From contig DOMU01000081.1 in assembly GCA_003509305.1 (NCBI GenBank), positions 13,319 through 19,335 of the forward strand: a stretch of DNA of 6,017 nt. The letters are read 5' to 3'. This document shows, piece by piece, positions 1 through 5,517 of the stretch. Source of the DNA: Desulfobulbaceae bacterium. Lineage in GTDB: Bacteria > Desulfobacterota > Desulfobulbia > Desulfobulbales > Desulfocapsaceae. A program made the position numbers and the translations under genes. The first letter of the stretch is position 1; each line of letters starts with the position of its first letter. Below the pieces are notes generated by a model that worked only from the letters and a program-made list of their open reading frames with translations, made no database searches and had not been told where the DNA came from.

Positions 1-81
1 GCGATGACCGGCAATTATCTGGCGGAAGAGCCGTTCTGTTCGTATCAGCCACGTCAGGCGACCAACGGCCTGGTGGCGTAA
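1..81 (+). CDS. C-terminal end of an unidentified protein (5' truncated by window edge)
   Basis: An open frame enters from the left edge and ends at a TAA at 79-81, giving 26 residues that finish in ATNGLVA. It lies 20 bp upstream of hemE on the same strand, so it is probably the preceding gene of the same operon. The short stretch MTGNYL is reminiscent of the (M)TG-x-YLT segment near the end of BioB-like radical SAM proteins, but 26 residues are far too few to assign a family, so no function is claimed. That it is a real gene end is supported by the tight spacing to hemE and the absence of any promoter-like gap between them. Confidence 0.6.
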   Translation, partial: AMTGNYLAEEPFCSYQPRQATNGLVA

Positions 82-101
82 AAATTTTCCAGGAGCGGAG
101 C

Positions 102-1121
102 ATGAACGAGACCTTTTTGCAGGCTTGCCGTGGCGAGCGCACAGGCTATACCCCGGTGTGGATGATGCGTCAGGCCGGGCGTTATCTGCCGGAATACCAG
201 AAAGTACGCGGTAACATTTCTTTTCTCGAACTGTGCAAACGCCCGGAACTCTGCGTCGAAGTGACGCTGCAACCGCTCAGGCGCTTTGCCATGGATGCGG
301 CCATCCTCTTTTCCGACATCCTGATTCCGATTGAGGCGATGGGCGCTGAATTGTTCTTTCACGAGGGCAAAGGGCCGATTATCGCAAGCCCCTGCCGCGA
401 CGCTGAAACGGTGGGGCGCCTGCGCATCGCCCCCCCGGAACAGGATCTGCCGTTTGTTCAGGAAACCATTCGCCTCTTGCGCCGTGAGTTGGATGTACCG
501 CTGATTGGTTTCGCCGGTGCGCCGTTTACCTGCGCCACCTATTTGATTGAGGGCGGCAGCTCGCGGTTCTTTTATGAAACCAAAAAAATGATGTTCAGTC
601 AGCCAAGATTGTTCCATCACCTGATGGATAAGATCAGCGAAACGACCATCCTTGCCCTCAGGGCGCAGGCGGCAGCCGGGGCGCAGGCGCTGCAACTTTT
701 TGATACCTGGGCCGGCATCCTTGCCCCCTGTGATTTCGAGATATTTGTTTTGCCCTATGTACAGCGCGTCTTGAGAAAACTCGACGACCTCGATCTGCCG
801 CTGATCTATTTTGCCAACAATGGCGCCACCTTACTCGATCTGTCGGCGCGTACCGGCGCTGATGTCCTGGGTTCTGACTGGCGAGTCGATATCGGCGACG
901 CCATCGCCAAGGCCGGGCGGATGGCGGTGCAGGGCAACCTTGACCCGCTGGCGCTTTTACTGCCGGCGGAAGAACTGAAGGAGCGGATTGGCCGTCTGCT
1001 GAATGGCGCGCGGGATGCCTGTGGCCATATTTTTAATCTCGGCCATGGCATCCATCAACTGACGCCGCCCGACCAGGTGTGCTTGGCGGTCGATTTCGTC
1101 CATGAACTCTCGACGCGCTGA
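102..1121 (+). CDS. hemE: Uroporphyrinogen decarboxylase
   Basis: HemE decarboxylates the four acetate side chains of uroporphyrinogen III to give coproporphyrinogen III, a cytoplasmic step of heme synthesis. The 339-residue length fits the family (about 340-355). The family signature PVWMMRQAGRYLPEY is at residues 18-32, with the substrate-binding arginines at 23 and 27. FSDIL at 70-74 carries Asp72, the counterpart of the catalytic aspartate (human Asp86). GFAGAPFT followed by Tyr147 matches the human Tyr164 region, and GHGI at 314-317 holds the conserved histidine (human His339). These motifs separate it from the MtaA/CmuA methyltransferase relatives. The ATG is preceded by AGGAG (91-95) at a 6-base spacing. 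The HD-domain gene starts 12 bp downstream, so the two are likely cotranscribed. No truncation or frame disruption is visible. Confidence 0.97.
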   Translation: MNETFLQACRGERTGYTPVWMMRQAGRYLPEYQKVRGNISFLELCKRPELCVEVTLQPLRRFAMDAAILFSDILIPIEAMGAELFFHEGKGPIIASPCRDAETVGRLRIAPPEQDLPFVQETIRLLRRELDVPLIGFAGAPFTCATYLIEGGSSRFFYETKKMMFSQPRLFHHLMDKISETTILALRAQAAAGAQALQLFDTWAGILAPCDFEIFVLPYVQRVLRKLDDLDLPLIYFANNGATLLDLSARTGADVLGSDWRVDIGDAIAKAGRMAVQGNLDPLALLLPAEELKERIGRLLNGARDACGHIFNLGHGIHQLTPPDQVCLAVDFVHELSTR

Positions 1122-1133
1122 CAGGAGGACGCC

Positions 1134-1709
1134 ATGAAAATCCCCAGTGTTGCTGAATGCTTCGCCCATATGAAGGACTTTGGCATGTATGACCATATCC
1201 GCGAGCATTCGCTGATGGTGGCCCGCGTCGCCGAACTGATGTATCGGCAACTGGCGGCCCGCGGCGCCAGTCTGCCGCCGAAAGAGTTGGTCGTTGCCGG
1301 CGCCTTGCTGCACGACATCGCCAAATCAAAGTGCATTGAGGAAAGCTGCCAGCATGCCCAGGTCGGTGAGGCGATTTGCCTTGACTTGGGTTATCCGGAG
1401 GTGGCGGAAATGGTGTGGAGCCATGTCAACCTGCCAGGGCTGCGGCCTGAAGCCTATCAACAAAACAGTTTCAACGGCCCGGAACTGGTCTATTACAGTG
1501 ATAAGCGGGTGAAACACGACGGTATCGTCTCGCTCGACGAGCGGCTGGATTACATCCTCGATAAGTACAGCAAAAACAATCCGGAGTGGGGAAAGAACAT
1601 CCACGCCAACTTCCGCATGTGCGCCGAACTGGAAGGTTTTTTCTTCGCCCGCCTCGATTTCGCACCCGGTGACGTCGCCGCCCGCATCGACCGGACGCTT
1701 TTCACCTGA
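1134..1709 (+). CDS. HD-domain (HDIG-type) metal-dependent phosphohydrolase
   Basis: This is a 191-residue cytoplasmic protein with no signal peptide or membrane segment. It shows the ordered HD-superfamily metal ligands: His25 (in REHS), His60-Asp61 (in LLHDIAK, with Lys64), His74, His97 and Asp123 (in YYSDKRV). The extra histidines 74 and 97 fit a binuclear site, as in HDIG and HD-GYP proteins, though no GYP motif is present. The SDKRV...SLDERLDYI segment resembles the HD domains that elsewhere are fused to MobA-like nucleotidyltransferases; this is recalled similarity, not a search result. HD enzymes hydrolyse phosphoesters of nucleotides or related compounds, and the substrate here is unknown. 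The start is the ATG preceded by AGGAGG (1123-1128), five bases away. Placement 12 bp after hemE suggests coexpression, but does not prove a tetrapyrrole role. Confidence 0.85.
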   Translation: MKIPSVAECFAHMKDFGMYDHIREHSLMVARVAELMYRQLAARGASLPPKELVVAGALLHDIAKSKCIEESCQHAQVGEAICLDLGYPEVAEMVWSHVNLPGLRPEAYQQNSFNGPELVYYSDKRVKHDGIVSLDERLDYILDKYSKNNPEWGKNIHANFRMCAELEGFFFARLDFAPGDVAARIDRTLFT

Positions 1710-1737
1710 GACTCGATACTTGCCTGGCAGCTTTCGT

Positions 1738-3273
1738 TTACGGTAGTTCGGCGTAGTTCAGTACTTCGAAATGGCGCATCTGTTCGGTGGGCGGCAGCTC
1801 ACGGACAATGAACTGGTAGCTTTTGCCGGTGGTTAAAGGTACCAGCGCCAGCTTTTCCGCCTCTGGGTAGAGTGACAAGAGCGCTTCCCGACCTGTTTCG
1901 TCAGCTATTTTTAACGTGGTCTCCCTGACTTTAGCCGGGGCGGCTGGCGGCATGAGCTGAGGCGTGGCGTCGCGCCCGATGATTTTCCCCCGCAGGCGGA
2001 GAGTGCCCGTAGCCACATTGCCTGCCGGAATTGCGCCGTTTTTCGGATATAAAACGGAAAAATCCCAGTTGCTGAGCGTATCGGCGATAAAAGAGGCGGC
2101 ATGGAACAGCATAGCCGTTTGCTCGACCGGGCAGTTTCCCTGACATGTAATAAGGGAGAATTCCTGGAAGTTTTTCAACTGTTCGCGGGCCGTCGCCGCC
2201 TTATCGCCTAAAGCCGTCAAAAGGCCGGGAGCCAAGGCCATGCCGACCTGTTTTTCATGGGGTGCGACCAAGAGCACGGCGCCGCTGGCCACCTCTTTGC
2301 TGCCAACTGCCAGTTGACGCAGCATGGCTTGGGCGTATTCGTCGGCGGTGAGGCCATGCAGGTCTTTGCTGACGATGGTAACGATTTCCACCTGATTCTT
2401 CGGGGTCAGATCGAACATGCGGCGCTCGAAAGCGGCGCGGGCCGCCCGGTCGAGCACACCAAGTTCGTCGATGACGAAGCGGCCAAATTTGATCGGAATC
2501 GCCTGCCAGTCGGGGAAAGGCAAAAGGTCGGCGGGGCCTACTGCCGCTGGCGCCGGTGTCACCGCTGTCTCGGTCTTGCCTGGCAGCGCCTTTGCCGCGC
2601 CTTGGTCGATGGCCGTGGGTGTCGGTAAAAGAGGGGCGCTTCCCTCACTGTCGCAGGTGCCGGATTGTTGGCGGCAGGCGAGCAGCCAGCCTTGACGCAC
2701 GGCGGCTAAGCGCTGATCGCGGCTCGGATTGTTCTCTTGTTTCTCGACCGGAGTAATGACGGTGCGGTTTACCTCGTCGAGTTTTGCCCCCAGTTTATAA
2801 AGAATGAAACCGCTGAAAGCATCCGCCGCCAGCTTGCTACGCGGTTGCCAATCACCGGCAATAAGGCTATGACCGGCCAGGTGGTGGCCAATTTCATGGG
2901 CGATGATGCCAACCGGCGCCCAGTTTCTCTCGGCGCTGGCCTGTTGCGCCGTTTCTAAAAAATTTTCGTTGCAGACCAACGCTCGTCTGCCGCGCCCCTC
3001 TTTATCGACGAGAATCACCGCCGCCGCGTTGGCCACTTCTGGATCGGTATAGAGGGTGAAATTTTGTGGCAGCCCGGCGTGCTGCATGATCGCGCTTACA
3101 ATCTCGGTTTTCAAACCGGGAGGGGCTTTGTTCAGGCCAGAGACACTAAAATTGATAGGCTTGCCGTCGGAGGCATGACCGGCGGTCGGGATGAGGGCAT
3201 CATCGGCGGTAGCGGGTTGTGAACACAGCGCGAAAACAAGACAGAAAAAAGTCAGACAAAGGAAGATACGCAT
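1738..3273 (-). CDS. Exported M48-like metallopeptidase / TPM-domain fusion protein
   Basis: This is a 511-residue protein counted from the ATG at 3273. Residues 1-22 form a signal peptide (MRIFLCLTFFCLVFAL, cleavage predicted after PATA), so it is probably periplasmic or secreted; no later membrane helix is visible. Residues ~50-200 look like an M48-type peptidase domain, with HEIGHHLAGH at 126-135, LAADAFSGF at 148-156 and PSRDQR at 183-188. The glutamate usually four residues before the AD aspartate (third zinc ligand of ExxAD) is Lys147, so activity is uncertain. A Pro/Ala-rich linker (~214-255) leads to a TPM domain (~262-359: DELGVL, VEIVTIVSKDLHGL, SGAVLLVAP), the fold of YgcG, Psb32 and TLP18.3. 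Residues ~415-505 (TGTLRLRGKIIG..., TTLKIADETG) suggest an OB-like beta domain. Five cysteines remain after cleavage (101, 200, 207, 377, 381), so disulfides are possible. An in-frame ATG at 3300 exists, but 3273 gives a cleaner signal peptide and has GGGA seven bases upstream. The gene converges on the HD gene with a 28-bp gap lacking any clear terminator. Confidence 0.85.
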   Translation of the reverse strand: MRIFLCLTFFCLVFALCSQPATADDALIPTAGHASDGKPINFSVSGLNKAPPGLKTEIVSAIMQHAGLPQNFTLYTDPEVANAAAVILVDKEGRGRRALVCNENFLETAQQASAERNWAPVGIIAHEIGHHLAGHSLIAGDWQPRSKLAADAFSGFILYKLGAKLDEVNRTVITPVEKQENNPSRDQRLAAVRQGWLLACRQQSGTCDSEGSAPLLPTPTAIDQGAAKALPGKTETAVTPAPAAVGPADLLPFPDWQAIPIKFGRFVIDELGVLDRAARAAFERRMFDLTPKNQVEIVTIVSKDLHGLTADEYAQAMLRQLAVGSKEVASGAVLLVAPHEKQVGMALAPGLLTALGDKAATAREQLKNFQEFSLITCQGNCPVEQTAMLFHAASFIADTLSNWDFSVLYPKNGAIPAGNVATGTLRLRGKIIGRDATPQLMPPAAPAKVRETTLKIADETGREALLSLYPEAEKLALVPLTTGKSYQFIVRELPPTEQMRHFEVLNYAELP

Positions 3274-3280
3274 AAGCAAT

Positions 3281-3284
3281 TCCC
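3281..3284 (-). promoter_or_regulatory. Weak Shine-Dalgarno deciding the peptidase-TPM start
   Basis: GGGA on the minus strand lies seven bases before the ATG at 3273-3271. The upstream in-frame ATG at 3300 has only a GAGG about 13 bases away, which is too distant. This favours the shorter 511-residue product beginning directly with its signal peptide. Confidence 0.4.
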
Positions 3285-3332
3285 AGCACGAGAAAATCAT
3301 CGGGAAAGAATAGCCTCTACAGGATGAATGTC

Positions 3333-3341
3333 ATTTTAGCA
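3333..3341 (-). promoter_or_regulatory. Candidate extended -10 promoter for the peptidase-TPM gene
   Basis: Read on the minus strand this is TGCTAAAAT: a TGn extension (3339-3341) followed by TAAAAT (3333-3338), one mismatch from the sigma-70 -10 consensus. No good -35 lies 16-18 bases upstream, which is tolerated at extended -10 promoters. Transcription would start near 3326, leaving a leader of about 53 bases to the ATG at 3273. It sits in the 129-bp gap between the glycosyltransferase stop (3430) and the peptidase-TPM frame. It is pattern-based only, and read-through from the glycosyltransferase genes is an alternative. Confidence 0.35.
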
Positions 3342-3429
3342 CAGACCGTCCGGCTGGGGAGTTTTTTTCTCTCTTAATCGCTTGCGGACGGAGATTCAGT
3401 TTCGTCATCAGGAAGGCAAGATAGTGTAT

Positions 3430-4461
3430 TCACAGAAAAATTTTCTGGTATAGGTCAAGCAGGGCGTTGCCTTTTCCCTCTTGGCGCCGCCGGGCCATGA
3501 TCGAAGCTACTACCTGATGTTCGGCTTCTGTCAGTTGGTGGACGAATTCGTCGTCAGGAAGCGCCGCGTCGCGCCGGAATTTGCGCCGCATCCGTGGCAA
3601 GGCGGACAATGCCTTAATAAGCCCTTGTAACCATGGAATAAATTGTCTCTTTTTTATAACAAGTATCAGCCAGGTTATCTGGTAGATCAGCATAGCGGGC
3701 AAAAGGCGTGGCAGGCAGGGCAGGGAATAATTCTTGGCGCCGACAAAAAAACAGTTGCGCGTCGAAAGACGCACCGTCAGCGGGCTGATTTTGGCCCCGC
3801 TTGAGGCGCTGCCAATATGGTACACCACCGCCCCGGCCAGATAGCGGCAGGAGAGACCAGCGCGGCAGGCGCGGAAATTGAGATCGACATCTTCGAGGTA
3901 GGCAAAGAAATCCTCGTCGAACAGGCCGATCCGCTCAAACAGGCGGCGGCTGTACAAAGCCGCTCCGGCGCAGGCGCCAAACACGGGCCGGTCTTCATCG
4001 TACTGACCCCGATCTTGCTCCATCGTTCCCAGGCGATAGCCGACTCCGGCGCGTAAAGCCGCGTCGCCGGCGCCGTCAAGGATGGCGTGGTCATGGAAGT
4101 TGAGCATCTTCAGGGCGAAAAAGTCAGCTTCTGGATACCGTTTGGTGGCGGCAAGCAGGCGTTCCAGGCAATGTTCTTCGACTTCGGTGTCGTTATTCAA
4201 AAGAAACAGCCATGGACTGGCACAGGCGCCAATACCGGCGTTGACGGCGGCGCCGAAGCCACGGTTTTCCGGTAGCGTCAGGCAGCGGACGAAAGGGAAA
4301 TGTTCGCGAACAAAAGTAACTGAATTATCCTCTGAACCGTTATCGACCAACAATACGGCGAAATCACCGACGCTCTGCCGGGTCAGAGATGACAGGCAGG
4401 CTGGCAGAAAGGCGCGGCCATTCCAATTGGGGATGATGACGGTGATCTGTGGGTCAGCCAC
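3430..4461 (-). CDS. Family 2 glycosyltransferase (COG1216 / rhamnosyltransferase-like)
   Basis: This is a 343-residue GT-A fold enzyme that transfers a sugar from a nucleotide-sugar donor, probably in surface polysaccharide synthesis; donor and acceptor are not readable. Motifs in order: ITVIIPNWNG at 6-15, LLVDNGSEDNS at 37-47, PENRGFGAAVNAG at 64-76, FLLNNDTE at 86-93 (NND as the DxD-like metal site), then GACAGAALYSRR at 162-173 and FAYLEDVDLNFR at 186-197 (acidic ED catalytic region). A hydrophobic stretch at about 251-269 could anchor it to the inner membrane, and the tail after it is basic and charged. The start chosen is GTG at 4461: it gives the family-typical N-terminus, has GGTGGA seven bases upstream and overlaps the upstream gene's stop as GTGGCTGA. 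The frame stays open 58 codons further to an ATG at 4635, but that stretch is buried in the upstream gene and looks unlike GT2 sequence. Confidence 0.9.
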   Translation of the reverse strand: MADPQITVIIPNWNGRAFLPACLSSLTRQSVGDFAVLLVDNGSEDNSVTFVREHFPFVRCLTLPENRGFGAAVNAGIGACASPWLFLLNNDTEVEEHCLERLLAATKRYPEADFFALKMLNFHDHAILDGAGDAALRAGVGYRLGTMEQDRGQYDEDRPVFGACAGAALYSRRLFERIGLFDEDFFAYLEDVDLNFRACRAGLSCRYLAGAVVYHIGSASSGAKISPLTVRLSTRNCFFVGAKNYSLPCLPRLLPAMLIYQITWLILVIKKRQFIPWLQGLIKALSALPRMRRKFRRDAALPDDEFVHQLTEAEHQVVASIMARRRQEGKGNALLDLYQKIFL

Positions 4462-5425
4462 CGTTATGTCCACCGTCAGGAGCCGCGCCGCCCAGCACTT
4501 TGCGTATGTAGTAGACCGGCTTGTTTTGCGACTCGTGATAGATTCGCGCCTGCATTTCGGCCAAAAGACCAATGGAGATGAACTGAACACCGATGAAAAT
4601 GAGCAGCACCGCCAGAAACAGCAGGGGCCGGTCACCCATGGGCACGTTGAAAAACTGCCGTTGCGCCAGCATGAGCAGGCCGATCAGAAAACCAAGGCCG
4701 CCGGAGATGAGACCAAGGAAGCCGAAAACATGAATGGGCCGCGTCGAAAAACTGAGCAGGAATTTGACGGTCAAGAGATCCAAGATGACCCGCAGGGTTC
4801 GTGAAATGCCGTATTTTGATTTCCCGAAGCGTCTGCTCCGGTGGTTGACGACAATTTCCGCGTATTCGATGCCCATGCCGCTGGCGATGGCCGGGATGAA
4901 GCGGTGCATCTCGCCATAGAGGCGGACGTTCTTCACCACCTCTTTGCGAAAGGCCTTCAGCGTGCAGCCGTAATCATGGAGCTTGACGCCGGTGGTGAAA
5001 GAAATCAGGCGGTTGGCGATGATCGAGGGCAGGCGGCGGTTGATGAAGGCGTCTTTGCGGTCGAAACGCCAGCCGGTAACCACGTCGTAGCCTTCACGTA
5101 CTTTGGCCAGGAGTTTGGCAATATCCCGCGGGTCATTTTGCAGATCGGCATCTATGGTGATGATGACATCGCCGGTGGCGTAATCGAAGCCGGCGGCCAT
5201 GGCCGCGGTTTGTCCGAAATTGCGGCGGAAACTGACCACCACCACCCGCGTATCCTTTTTCTGGATTTCCGTCAGCCGCGCCAGGCTACCGTCTTTCGAG
5301 CCGTCATCAACGAAGATAAACTCGAATTCGTATTCGAGGTTGCCTACAGCCTGGCACAGTTCGTCGTAAAGGACGGGAATATTTTGCTCCTCGTTCAAGA
5401 GGGGAATAACCAGAGAAACTTTCAA
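4454..5425 (-). CDS. Membrane-anchored family 2 glycosyltransferase (DPM1/GtrB/ArnC-like, polyprenyl-phosphate acceptor)
   Basis: This is a 323-residue protein, matching the usual length of ArnC and GtrB-type enzymes, which move a sugar from a nucleotide donor to undecaprenyl phosphate on the cytoplasmic face of the inner membrane. The N-terminal GT-A domain has VSLVIPLLNEE (3-13), FIFVDDGSKDGS (36-47), RRNFGQTAAMAAGFDYATGD (67-86), the metal-binding DADLQ (92-96) and NHRSRRFGKSKYG (194-206), a signature of the DPM1-like subgroup. Two hydrophobic helices follow at about 232-255 and 266-289, then a short polar tail ending in GGHNGG. The start is TTG at 5425, with AGGTG (5431-5435) five bases before it. 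An in-frame TAG at 5443-5441 rules out any upstream ATG, and the next internal methionine is far into the catalytic domain. The downstream glycosyltransferase overlaps by 8 bases, so the two are likely coupled. The sugar is unknown. Confidence 0.92.
   Translation of the reverse strand: MKVSLVIPLLNEEQNIPVLYDELCQAVGNLEYEFEFIFVDDGSKDGSLARLTEIQKKDTRVVVVSFRRNFGQTAAMAAGFDYATGDVIITIDADLQNDPRDIAKLLAKVREGYDVVTGWRFDRKDAFINRRLPSIIANRLISFTTGVKLHDYGCTLKAFRKEVVKNVRLYGEMHRFIPAIASGMGIEYAEIVVNHRSRRFGKSKYGISRTLRVILDLLTVKFLLSFSTRPIHVFGFLGLISGGLGFLIGLLMLAQRQFFNVPMGDRPLLFLAVLLIFIGVQFISIGLLAEMQARIYHESQNKPVYYIRKVLGGAAPDGGHNGG
4469..4474 (-). promoter_or_regulatory. Ribosome binding site fixing the GTG start of the second glycosyltransferase
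   Basis: GGTGGA on the minus strand lies seven bases before the GTG at 4461-4459. It falls inside the last codons of the upstream glycosyltransferase, as expected for translational coupling. The other nearby GTG, at 4473-4471, overlaps this site and has no purine-rich run in front of it. Confidence 0.6.
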
Positions 5426-5430
5426 GGAAA

Positions 5431-5435
5431 CACCT
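5431..5435 (-). promoter_or_regulatory. Ribosome binding site supporting the TTG start of the DPM1-like glycosyltransferase
   Basis: AGGTG on the minus strand is five bases before the TTG at 5425-5423. It lies between the in-frame TAG (5443-5441) and the TTG, so translation almost certainly begins at this TTG. Confidence 0.6.
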
Positions 5436-5474
5436 GAATTCTATGAGATAGTGGGCGTAACATGGGGATTGCCA

Positions 5475-5496
5475 GGAGATGGCAGCGCCGATCTCC
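5475..5496 (-). other. Strong hairpin in the gap upstream of the glycosyltransferase pair
   Basis: The arms GGAGATGGC (5475-5483) and GCC-g-ATCTCC (5487-5496) pair over 9 bp, with one unpaired base (5490) and a 3-base loop. It begins 21 bases after the stop of the Gly-rich protein gene and ends 49 bases before the TTG of the glycosyltransferase. No T-tract follows in either direction, so it is not a classical intrinsic terminator. It could end or stabilise the upstream transcript's 3' end, or act as a leader element. The rest of the 92-bp gap (5426-5517) shows no convincing promoter to me. Confidence 0.45.
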
Positions 5497-5517
5497 CGCC
5501 CCGGTGCTGACAGACAA

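Noticed and set aside
54..695. A 213-codon open frame on the minus strand opposite hemE
   Set aside because: It lies wholly antisense to a hemE frame with all family motifs; its translation is rich in Arg/Gln/His without domain features, as expected of a high-GC shadow frame.
1710..1737. Possible bidirectional terminator between the convergent HD and peptidase-TPM genes
   Set aside because: The 28-bp gap has no stem longer than a few pairs and no T-run on either strand.
3345..3391. Inverted repeat CCGTCCG / CGGACGG with a T-run (3361-3367) between the arms
   Set aside because: Seven-base arms separated by 32 bases are near chance level, the T-run is in the loop, and no plus-strand gene ends here.
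3433..3447. Palindrome CAGAAAA-A-TTTTCTG at the end of the second glycosyltransferase gene, considered as a terminator
   Set aside because: The stem is almost all A-T, has no room for a loop without losing pairs, overlaps the coding end and is followed by no T-run in the minus direction.
4462..4635. N-terminal 58-codon extension of the second glycosyltransferase
   Set aside because: The extension overlaps the upstream gene in another frame, is Ser/Arg/Cys-rich and unlike any GT2 N-terminus; the GTG at 4461 has a ribosome binding site and a family-typical start.
4082..4804. A 240-codon plus-strand open frame opposite the two glycosyltransferases
   Set aside because: It is antisense to the overlap of two well-supported GT2 genes and its translation is low-complexity, Lys/Gln-rich and featureless.
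4841..5437. A 198-codon plus-strand open frame
   Set aside because: It is fully antisense to the DPM1-like glycosyltransferase, whose motifs are unambiguous.
5426..5460. TAGAAT (minus strand, near 5438-5443) as a -10 box for the glycosyltransferase pair
   Set aside because: Transcription would start inside or after the ribosome binding site, leaving it out of the mRNA, and no matching -35 is present.
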